From assembly GCA_900618425.1 (NCBI GenBank), contig UZAN01040063.1:1-64000 (forward strand): a DNA stretch of 64,000 nt, given 5' to 3'. Position 1 is the stretch's first letter, and each line of letters starts with the position of its first letter. The notes beneath the pieces are model-generated. The model was given only the letters and a program-made list of their open reading frames with translations. It did not search any database and had not been told where the DNA came from. The position numbers and the translations under genes are program-made. This DNA is from Echinostoma caproni (taxonomy: Eukaryota; Platyhelminthes; Trematoda; Plagiorchiida; Echinostomatidae). This document shows, one piece after another, positions 26,801-34,868 of this stretch.

Positions 26801-27141
26801 AATCGGTTGCTTCTTTTTTAAATTGATCGTATTATCTTGAGAACCTTGCAGAAGTATCAGTACAAACTAAGACGTTCTCACGATTTGATCCGAAAAAAGT
26901 TGAACTCATTGTTTGATTCCACTCTAGTCTAACACCATGACTTTAATCATCCACATAGTTGCTTTCGAACATCTCGCTTTTGTTCTTTGATTTCAAACTG
27001 CACTGTATATCATTCACCTGTTCCTTTGTCAACCATGTCACACTTCGTACATTTTCCTTTTTTGACCTTTTGGCGGTATCTTTTTCTCTTATGAACTCAA
27101 CTCTGGGGCATACAAATACCACACTAACAACTGGACCACAG

Positions 27142-27233
27142 ATTTGAGCGCGTTAAAACGTGTTGGGCGCAGCACAGTGAACAATGTGGAATTGGTGGAC
27201 CAAGGAAAGCCGTTGCGCTACGGCACTACCAAA
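27142..27233 (+). CDS. Protocadherin-like gene, exon D: juxtamembrane cytoplasmic segment
   Basis: This 92-base exon lies between CTGGACCACAG (AG at 27140-27141) and GTGAGT at 27234. Its first two bases complete the Asp codon begun by the last base of exon C, and it ends in phase 0, so it joins C and E without a shift. It encodes residues 319-349, a basic, hydrophilic segment (D-L-S-A-L-K-R-V-G-R-S-T at the start, K-P-L-R-Y-G-T-T-K at the end) with several possible phosphorylation sites. No known motif is recognised. Support comes from splice sites, phase and the absence of stops; the shortness makes it the least certain of the six exons. Confidence 0.75.
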
Positions 27234-28958
27234 GTGAGTTGGGTACAGTTTTGCACCTGTGTTTTTGTGTGCGTGTCCAGACACTTTTTGTTCTAAAAAG
27301 AATGAACAATTTACTAAACGATGAAGCAAGTGTTCATTGTGTAAGATATCCTACGACAAATTCCGTTTCACTGCTTATCGAACAGAGACAACCTCCGGAA
27401 AGAAAAAAACAATAAGGGTTTCGCCCGTGAACACTTCAAAGCCTCAAATAAGCAGCACGGTCCGAGTTTGCTCGTAGGTTCTATGGTGGAAAATATTCAC
27501 TTTTTGTCACCAATATTGCATGATGTCACTAATATTGAAACTATCAGAATCCACCCCTTTTCAAACTGCTTTTCGGGTGGCATCCTGTGTGCATTTATGG
27601 TTTCATAGTATAAATTTTATCAACGAACTTTGGTATTATATCGAGTTTCACGATCTACGCTGTTCGACTGAAGTTCACTGCTCCGCGAGGTACCATGTTC
27701 TACTACCACTAATCAGCTTGGTGCCACCCTGGTTCCTATGGGGCCTCATATGGTTTAGAAGCTTAAGTTACTGAATTCTTTTAAGATCAATGAGCCTCAG
27801 CGAACTTCCGATTTCTCCTACCGTTCACTATTCAATACAGGCTACTTTGCAACCACGAGAATTACATTCGTCACAGTTCTAACCAAGTTGCACCGTACAC
27901 TTCTTTGGGAGTAATCAAATCGATGTACTGAGAAGGAATTAGCTAAGGTTTTCGGCTTTCTGACAGTTTTGTTGACTGAAGTTTCTTCCTGAAAGCGGTT
28001 TTCATCACTGAATATGGCAGGTTTTTTTTCTTAGAGAAACTTTATTCCCACTCTTGTCACATCGCAAACAAATAAAGTAAACGAAGCAAATAAAGACAAT
28101 CAAATTTGGAGAATACATGCGAGCAGACATATTAAAAAGATAAACAGTCAGTAGGTGTTCAGGTATTGACCGCAACTATGAGATGACTAAAACTAATCCC
28201 GTTCACCAAGATCTAGACAGCCTCATGTAATTCATGTCTAGCGTAATCTGCTTTCAAAAACATCAACAGACTTGAGAGATCTATTGAGAATAAAGTGCAG
28301 CTGGAATCAACCAGCTTTATCTGAAAAGGGTGCGATTGAACACATTTTATACTATTTGGTCTTGCTATTGATTTCCCATTCGTGCTGCAACTTACGGTCT
28401 ATTTGAATAAGTCCGAAACAGTGTTACACGTTTTCCCTAACATCACACTAAACTAAAATCTTTCTATAAATTTCCCCGCTGTTCACACAATTTTGATCTT
28501 GGTCACCTATTATCTCGGAAAATCGCATCAGAATTATTTCGTCAACGTTTCTTCAAGGCAGTAATCAATCATGTTTTTCTCTCGTTGATCGTTTTAAGTA
28601 ACCAACAAAGTTTGATAAGTAATGCAGCGATAACAGGGAATAAGTGAAGTTAATGATTGGCCTATTTCTCCCATGTAGTTGTTCAAACCTGTGGCAAAAT
28701 AGGTGCAGAATGGGTTTCCATTAACCATAAGTGATAACGGATAAAGCAATTAGATAACAATATTGAGTAGGTGATCATGCGTGGAACATATACGGCGTTC
28801 GTGAGCAAAATATTGATCACAATTTAAATAAACTGGGTAGTTTCCGCTAAATAAAATAGACAGCGATTACTTTGTGCGTGTGATCGGTTTCACCATTTAA
28901 ATACTGTCCTTTTGTACTTATTTATCATGACAATTTGTTCATGCCAGTTGTTTGATAG

Positions 28959-29158
28959 TTTTGGGTGAGGGTATTGGCCTTGATACTGGAGCATTCTCTC
29001 AATTGGAAACGTTCGTAGACGTTCTCTCGGCAACCTTCACTGTGCAATTACCGGAAATTTCCCCTTTCGGGACTTCCACCGGGGAGACTCACTACTCCTT
29101 TTCTTATTGTGATAAAACTCGAGATCCGAGTGTTAGATATACTTGTCATATGATGGAA
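28959..29158 (+). CDS. Candidate alternative exon (unconfirmed)
   Basis: An open frame between a weak acceptor (TTTGATAG, AG at 28957-28958) and a good donor (GTATGT at 29159). Entry phase 1 and exit phase 0 are identical to those of exon D, so it could replace D between C and E but could not be spliced together with D. It would encode about 66 residues of mixed composition, with several Thr/Ser and two Cys. The open frame continues past the donor to 29302. The protein is not recognised. The pyrimidine tract is poor, so this could be chance or a repeat remnant. Confidence 0.25.
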
Positions 29159-29373
29159 GTATGTTATTTTTCGACGTGGGATACTTCAAGTAAATTATTA
29201 CAATTATTTACTTATGAACCTTCACGTCAGGGAATAAATTCTCGTTTAAATTTCTACTCAACACGATACCTTGGACGTTTTCGAAAACTCATTTTCAAGT
29301 AATATGCATGATTTGCACATCGATGTGTACCGACTTTTTCTAGCCATTTGATGGTCCAAAGGCGTTTACACAG

Positions 29374-29495
29374 GTGGAAAGGTGAAGAAATTGGAATTGT
29401 ATTTAGCGGATCTACGGCTGAACGCTGAACGACGCAGACTTCCGATTCGGCTCCGATGGATGACTACTGCTGATAATGCGATTGCACTAGGGTGA
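29374..29495 (+). CDS. Candidate alternative terminal exon (unconfirmed)
   Basis: After TTTACACAG (AG at 29372-29373), an open frame entered in phase 1 encodes about 40 residues. These are very basic (K-V-K-K-L-E-L-Y, then L-N-A-E-R-R-R-L-P-I-R-L-R-W) and end at TGA 29493-29495. Joined to exon C it would give a receptor with a short basic tail. It lies in a locally GC-richer patch directly behind the candidate exon at 28959-29158. No homologue is recognised. Confidence 0.2.
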
Positions 29496-29557
29496 AACGA
29501 AACTAAACTGAAATAGGTTGATAAGCTGGCTTATTAAAGTGAAACGTTGCTATTTAT

Positions 29558-29558
29558 N
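29558..29558. other. Single N (assembly join or uncalled base)
   Basis: An N in the context tatttatNtagtcg. Only a minimal duplication of flanking bases is visible. Confidence 0.9.
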
Positions 29559-29614
29559 TAGTCGTTTTTTGATATGGTCATTTGATTACTCATCGAAAGA
29601 ACTCAAAACCAGGT

Positions 29615-29700
29615 TAATCGATACACAGACAGACAGAGAAATGGATACATAAATAAACAAATAGATAAATAAATCAATAGAAAGATAAAGTGTGGAGAAA
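29615..29700. repeat. Degenerate tetranucleotide-like repeat (GATA/AATA/ACAG units)
   Basis: Imperfect runs of CAGA, GATA, AATA and AAAT units over about 85 bases. It could be a simple repeat or a decayed retroposon tail. Confidence 0.6.
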
Positions 29701-29776
29701 CGTTTTAACAATCAGTTGGCATTTGAACACTTTTTCCACTTACTATGTGTGCACCATGTATCAATCATTTTAGGGT

Positions 29777-29777
29777 N
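29777..29777. other. Single N (assembly join or uncalled base)
   Basis: An N in the context tagggtNaca. No flanking duplication is visible. Confidence 0.9.
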
Positions 29778-30488
29778 ACATTCTTGCTGTCTAGTGTTTG
29801 TGCATCACTGTGCATAACAACGTCAAACCAAATTGAAAAACATGCGCAATTCTGAACGGCCTATTTAAGAAATGTTGACCAATGCACCAATATAACCGGA
29901 AAGACAGAGCTAAAGTGCAACATTAAGTTGACTGTTTTCACAAGCATATAACTACTTTCGGGGGCTATAAGTTTATTTGTGCACTGCGATTAGAGATTTT
30001 CGCCGGATCTGACCGAGCCCCGAGAGCGTTGAATCTTCATAAGAACTTAAACCAATTCACAACAACACAGTCGTCCATGTCGTTTATATACATGTCGTTT
30101 TGACAGGCTATACACTAGTAAGTGCGGCTTTTTTATTCCAGTTCATCTGAAAGGAACAGCAAACTCGTGGTATGGGTAAATCCTCAACGATCAATTGTCT
30201 GGTGTACATTACAGACGGACTGACAGTAAAACTTATTCGATGCGATAAATATAGAGTATTTATGGATCAACGCAAACAGACATTTTTAGTTCAAAAGAAT
30301 ATTCTGGTTTTCCACGAATGTCTAACAATGGTAGAACATATTGTCATCAGCAAAGTGCATTCAAGAAAGCCTATCAGGCACAAACCCTTAGCTATCCTTC
30401 GATTTATAGCGAGAGAAAATAGAACATCATGAGTTATGATCTGTGAAAATGAAAATATCAAATGGAAATTCGTCGTGTATGTAGCTCA

Positions 30489-30625
30489 TGAAGCGTAAAC
30501 CGAAGAGCTGGACAGCTGTTTCGACCTGCTTGAGTCTCATCAGCAGTGCGAATCCATCGACCCAAGTGGGGATCATGAGCAGAACGCAAACATGGTACCA
30601 ACTACGCCACGGGGCAGCTGATCAG
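30489..30625 (-). mobile_element. tRNA-derived SINE with consensus hammerhead core (minus strand)
   Basis: Read on the minus strand, the order is an A box TGGCGTAGTTGG (30609-30598) that fits the tRNA A-box consensus, a degenerate B-box region just before ATCCCC (about 30580-30568), a spacer with GATGGATT, a hammerhead with every core position intact (30549-30505) and a tail ending in TTTACGCTTC. The spacer, hammerhead and tail are shared with the plus-strand copy at 30700-30842. It is antisense to the cadherin gene. Confidence 0.8.
30505..30549 (-). ncRNA. Hammerhead ribozyme with intact conserved core
   Basis: On the minus strand, stem I 5' GCACTG (30549-30544) precedes core CTGATGA (30543-30537). 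Stem II is GACT/GGTC, four pairs including one G-U, around loop CAAGCA (30536-30523). Next come GAAAC (30522-30518), a very short helix III (AC/GT around AGCT), the cleavage triplet GTC (30513-30511) and stem I 3' CAGCTC (30510-30505). Stem I has three pairs next to the core, then two mismatches and an outer G-C pair. All invariant core residues match the hammerhead consensus. The weak helix III resembles that of SINE and satellite hammerheads. Activity is inferred, not shown. Confidence 0.8.
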
Positions 30626-30699
30626 ACCGTTTTTCATTTTCCATTTACACGATACAGCACAACCCATCTTTGTGAGCGTGTTGTGGGCCACAGACCCTG

Positions 30700-30842
30700 C
30701 TCATCTCTGCACTAGCCTCCAGGGTTATGAGGTCTCGGGTTCGATCCCCAGTTGGATCGATGGATTGGCACAGCTGATGAGACCCAACCAGGTCAAAACA
30801 GCTGCCCAGTTCTTCCTAGCTTTTCAGTTCACGCTTCATTTG
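30700..30842 (+). mobile_element. tRNA-derived SINE with inactivated hammerhead (plus strand)
   Basis: A perfect B box GGTTCGATCCC is at 30738-30748 within a T-arm-like segment (GGTCTCGGGTTCGATCCCC). It is followed by the spacer GATGGATT, a hammerhead at 30768-30812 and the tail CACGCTTCATTT. The expected A-box position (near 30708) is degenerate. This copy lies in inverted orientation to the one at 30489-30625, about 75-100 bases apart, so a transcript of this intron could fold the two together. Confidence 0.8.
30768..30812 (+). ncRNA. Hammerhead ribozyme relic with core mutations
   Basis: Core CTGATGA (30774-30780) and a perfect 4-pair stem II GACC/GGTC around CAACCA (30781-30794) are kept. 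The invariant GAAA reads AAAA (30795-30798) and the cleavage triplet GTC reads GCC (30804-30806). Stem I is also weakened (GCACAG against CAGTTC). Loss of catalysis is expected. Confidence 0.75.
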
Positions 30843-31071
30843 CTATATACACGACGGATTCCCATTTGAAATTTAATTAAATCCTACATTAATCACATGA
30901 AAATTAAAATAAATCTCACTGTCAGACTCCTTTTTTGTTGTCATTTCTTAAGAATGAAAATGCAATGGGTATTTTTGTGGTCGAACGCCAAACAGTTTGC
31001 ATATCTAATATATACGAATGAAGTCTGGGCGAATAGAAGACTGACAAGTGGAAACTGGGAAGTTTAGTAGA

Positions 31072-31100
31072 GGATTTCGGGGTTTGAACGCGCGAAATCC
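31072..31100. repeat. Short perfect hairpin
   Basis: GGATTTC pairs with GAAATCC across a 15-base GC-containing loop that includes a degenerate B-box-like GGTTTGAACGC. It may be part of a decayed SINE head upstream of 31225. This is weak. Confidence 0.4.
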
Positions 31101-31224
31101 GGTATAAGAAATTGATATTCTCTATACTGCGCGATAACCACCACCTTCAATGCCAGGGGTCGACAACCGGAGTCATAATCGTTTTGCTTCCGGGAGATCT
31201 GATGGAAAACTGTTGACATCTAGC

Positions 31225-31315
31225 CAGGCTGGTTGGGTAGCACATAGCTGATGTTTATGATCCTTCGTCCTAGGGCGTCTGTCGTCCATTTCCTTCAATC
31301 ACGCTTCATTTCTAC
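31225..31315 (+). mobile_element. Decayed copy of the hammerhead SINE
   Basis: The segment contains AGCTGATG (31247-31254), a GTCTGTC-GTCC stretch near the expected cleavage region and the family tail CACGCTTCATTT (31300-31311), also found at the end of the 30700-30842 element. Stem II and the GAAA element cannot be recognised. It is a third relic within 1 kb. Confidence 0.45.
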
Positions 31316-31639
31316 TGCTAGCCTTCAAGACGCGTTACAAGCTCACCCAATAAAAAGACTTTGCCAATCCTAATTCAAACTTTGAACCAAGGAAGTGAAA
31401 GCGTACAAGTTTCTAGTAACTAGCACAATGATACTCTATTTTCAGATATTCAAACTGCTTGAAGTTAATGCTCATGCTTGGCTGGTTACAGCAACGGTGG
31501 GTATTGTTTGCAGCACAATTGAAATGACTAGGATAATTGTTCATATCCGGTACCACAGCGTATACAAAATATAATGGGTGATGTGCCTAGTTCACGGGTC
31601 CCTCATTTTGGGTCTACAACTTATTTTTATCCAGAGTGT

Positions 31640-31740
31640 GTCCGTTCAATTATCTACAGGCGACAGTAACGTGGGAATACAACCAGCTGATGAGACTAAC
31701 AAAACCATTGGATTGGGACATGGTTGACTAGAGCTGTAAG
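31640..31740 (+). mobile_element. Possible decayed hammerhead SINE fragment
   Basis: GGGAATACAACCAG-CTGATGA-GACT (core at 31687-31693) resembles the start of a hammerhead of the Sm-alpha type. The 3' strand of stem II is missing and AAAACC follows directly. A GA/GT microsatellite follows at 31739. It could be a deleted copy or chance similarity. Confidence 0.35.
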
Positions 31741-31785
31741 AGAGAATAGAGAGAGAGTGTGTGTGTGTGTGTGTATGTGGGTGGG
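31739..31785. repeat. GA/GT compound microsatellite
   Basis: GAGA units followed by a perfect GT run and a GTGGGTGGGG end. It causes the His/Thr/Ser-rich minus-strand open frame here. Confidence 0.9.
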
Positions 31786-32114
31786 GAGCTGGGTTCACCG
31801 GATGGAAAAATCCCACATCATGTAGCATCTGTTCAGTATCCGGGGTGGGCGGTAGAATCCCTCAAACCCCGTTCCAATATGAAAAAGTCTAGTTTGAAAT
31901 CAATATAATTATCCTCACCTTCTCCCTCTCCTCCGACGGTTGCTACAACACCGAACCGAGGCAGACTCACTCGTAGAGAAATACGATTGTTGTTCTCTGT
32001 TACTGCTATTCGTAGATTTGCTACAGTCAACTTATCCCATAGAAATGCCCGGTTAATAACTGACCTGGAAAATAAGAGGTATGTGAATTAATGCAATTTT
32101 TTTATTCCTGAAAG

Positions 32115-32235
32115 CGAAACACACATCACCGAATCCAGCTCTCGAGGAACCTATCCCGTCAAGTACGGAAGTGTTCTGTGTGGACTGTTTGGACGAGTAC
32201 GACGTGAATGTGATACAGTGCTCAATAAATTCTGA
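32115..32235 (+). other. Unrecognised coding-like segment behind a strong acceptor
   Basis: A pyrimidine-rich acceptor (TTTTTTTATTCCTGAAAG, AG at 32113-32114) is followed by an open frame ending at TGA 32233-32235. It includes Y-P-V-K-Y-G-S-V-L-C-G-L-F-G-R. That frame needs a phase 2 entry, which no donor in the window supplies; the phase 0 entry compatible with exon D gives only about 30 codons. It is kept as a possible unannotated exon only. Confidence 0.15.
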
Positions 32236-32378
32236 ATCGATTTGTGGATGCTTCCCCGTATGAGACCCACAGACAAAAGCGTTTTCCCTACCACACGCTT
32301 TTCTTCAGTTACGATAGCGCAAAACCGATTGATGGTGGTGGTGATGGCGGTGTTGATTTGAAGGATGCGGTGAAGGTT

Positions 32379-32390
32379 GGGGGGGGGGGG
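32379..32390. repeat. Homopolymer G run
   Basis: Twelve consecutive G, within a G-rich purine stretch (32330-32430) of GGTGGTGAT-like units. Its length is a likely sequencing error spot. Confidence 0.9.
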
Positions 32391-34541
32391 TTGTGATGTT
32401 GCCAACGGTGGTGTCGATGGGGGTTAGGGATGCTGTAACCAAAGCTGGACTTGACATAACAACTAATCAAAACCAAGCCTGATCTCTCCGTACAGCGATC
32501 TGTCTAAACCAGGCACGAGCAAAAATGACGATGACACTGGCACCACAAAGTGCGGAGAATCATTTCTTCCGTGCGCTCGCTTTCATTCTCGGCCTACACG
32601 AGCACTACCATACGGGTTGAGAGTCACGCATGAGCGAGCTTGAAAAACCGCCTGAGGGCTGAATTTTGAATGAACAATATTCCGCCTACTCTGTCGTCTA
32701 TGGAGAGTCACCTCGTGCCATCTACTCATTATGTGCTACGGACACAAAGCGGAAACAACATCATACCTGTGGAATGAACGAGTTAGACAATGTTTGATGT
32801 TTCCCTTTGTTTGTCGCACTTATATAATATCACGAGGAAAGGATAGCAATTATGACGCATAAACAATGATGCGCTCACTTGCTACTCTATTGAAAGATAG
32901 TGACCCCAGTTGTTTACATCAATAATTTGCTTCATTTTGAAGCAGTAACTCAAAGAAGGCATGTAGCTGTTATAACTTATGTTTAAAACTGGCACTCGTT
33001 TTCTTGGGAAGAAGTTACAAATTTGATTTTAGCACTTGCAAATCCAATTAACTGTTGAAACATCCTGAAAGAGGGTAATCATGTACTAGTCAATTACCAT
33101 TTTAAAAATTGAACATCTTGTACGCAAGGGGTAGGAAAAGCGGATACGAATGATACATTGAAGTCACGCCATAAGTGGGAAGTGTGTGAAAGATGTAATC
33201 ATTGCCCTTTGATGAACTATGATGAATGTTTTGGCATTTTCTTTTCTATACTTTATTCAGTAACTTCGTAACACCTTTTAAATAAAAAAAATCAAACGGC
33301 GATAGATGAAATACCTGTGAATAAGTGGTATCAAAACGAAAATTGATTTAATTTTGGAGGTCATTGGATTATTTTATTTATTTACCTGGTTATCTGGAAG
33401 TTGTTGATTCTACCGACTTTTCTTGGCAGGTACATCTAGCTGAGTTATTTGTCCCCGCTCGGAAAACACGAAGAATTAAACACAGAAAATAATAACAATA
33501 ATTAGAACAATTTAATTACAAAACGGAATTAGTGGGTGAAACAATGGAGCGTGCGAATAGAAAGCAGGAGTGGGACTTCATAGAGTAGACATGAAATTGC
33601 TCCCGAGCCGCGTTTGGGATCAGGTATTCATACATGCAACACGAACTAAATAAACAGAATAAAAATGTATTAGATTTCATTTGGATGAAAGTACGCATTT
33701 GTGGAAGCATCTAGTCAGTCAGTGCAGCTCTTGAAACACTTACTGATATTCTTTGCGACGTTTTGTTAACTAGAAATTTTGGACATCAAAATCACTTTTA
33801 TTTTCACCTTTCGTTTTCCCTTTTATTTCGTTTTATTGAATAAATAATGATATAATTTCCAAGAGAGAGAAAGCGGTCAATCAAAGGACTGTCATTTAAC
33901 ATAAAATAGTAACAGCTGTCTTTTTGTGAGGGCTGTGTTCGAATGGTCTTAACGTTACTGCTACTCTCTCGGTGCAAGATCCGTAATGAAAACCTAGCCT
34001 GATAATAGTCATTTGTTGCAGGGACATTCAAATTATACCAAGAAAGGAAATGTGTCGAAAAACGTGCTTCGTATCCTTGAGAATACGTTATTCGGTAGAT
34101 TTATTTAGGCTTGGTGTATTGAAATTTGTCAGTGCGAGAATGAGGGGCCAACGACTGAGCCAAAAAGCTGAACAGAAATGAAATAAAACTGAAAACTGTC
34201 CACAAGCATCCTTGATAGTATATCAACGATTTCAGATTAGTATTTGGGTGATTGGGTTTCCAAAAAAGTGTTTGTCGGTTGAAAGATTTTACTGCTGAGA
34301 TGAGATTACAGATGGGAAAGAATAAGTAATGGAGACCCAATGGTAAAATACTATGCAACAGTAATAAGGATGCTAGACTGAATATTATCCAGCTTGGGGT
34401 AATAGATAAATAGCTTTTTTATTCATCGGAGGGCATGTCCTTGCATGTTTTGTCTTCACCAATTCCAAATGAAATTGAATTACAGCCCGTCACAACCATA
34501 ACTGTTGTCTCTAACGAATTTCAATCGCCATTTGCACACAG

Positions 34542-34815
34542 GTCATGTGTACAAACACTGCTAGAAGATATACCAATCAAGATAACGCGAGCAACGCAAT
34601 GATACCATCTCATGGTCAGGTAAATATAACGCGGATGGCTGTCGCTATGGGCTCGCATCCCGCCACCGTCATGGGGCTGTCAGAAGAGGACCGTTTGTGC
34701 TACGCGGCTCATCATCAGCCCGTTTCTCGAGCGACGATGTACGGCCCTACCCCACTCCCGGAACACTACGGCATGTTCAGTCCGACATACAGTCCGAAAA
34801 GAATGAACATTGCCG
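34542..34815 (+). CDS. Protocadherin-like gene, exon E: cytoplasmic tail
   Basis: Entry after TTTGCACACAG is phase 0 and exit before GTGAGT (34816) is phase 1. It encodes residues 350-440. The segment is hydrophilic and rich in Asn, Met, Pro, His and Tyr, with a proline/tyrosine-rich end (Y-G-P-T-P-L-P-E-H-Y, F-S-P-T-Y-S-P-K-R). This looks like a disordered signalling tail with possible SH2/SH3 or kinase sites. No catenin-binding motif is recognised. The frame stays open 17 codons past the donor and then stops, giving a possible second isoform. Confidence 0.9.
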
Positions 34816-34868
34816 GTGAGTTTGGCCCGCCAAACGGAAATCTCAGTAACTATATTTACGTACCGTAG
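34816..34868 (+). CDS. Alternative C-terminus by read-through of the exon E donor
   Basis: If GTGAGT at 34816 is not spliced, the frame continues for 17 codons (G-E-F-G-P-P-N-G..., ending Y-I-Y-V-P) and stops at TAG 34866-34868. The product would be 457 instead of 567 residues in the readable part and would lack the PDZ ligand. I see no AATAAA within 1.5 kb downstream, so a stable mRNA of this form is not well supported. Confidence 0.3.

Larger units (their letters stand above)
11381..27141 (+). other. Intron C (phase 1, 15.8 kb)
   Basis: It separates the transmembrane exon from the first purely cytoplasmic exon. Contents named elsewhere are a short TA repeat near 13672-13690 and a hairpin-bearing dispersed repeat at 23782-23865. 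Open frames at 15715-16026, 16816-17058, 17720-17968, 19563-19841 and 22239-22547 are AT-rich and unrecognised. A somewhat GC-richer, CpG-containing stretch at about 20280-20900 has no recognisable exon. Nothing else supported. Confidence 0.7.
27234..34541 (+). other. Intron D (phase 0, 7.3 kb)
   Basis: From GTGAGT at 27234 to TTTGCACACAG ending at 34541. It holds two candidate alternative exons (28959-29158, 29374-29495), two single N bases (29558, 29777), a tetranucleotide-like run (29615-29700), a cluster of hammerhead SINEs (30489-31740), a GA/GT repeat (31739-31785) and a 12-base G run (32379-32390). Confidence 0.8.

Noticed and set aside
31446..31494. TTTTCAG followed by an open stretch, possible exon between D and E
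   Set aside because: The translation shows no cadherin or tail-like character, and exons D and E already join in phase without it.
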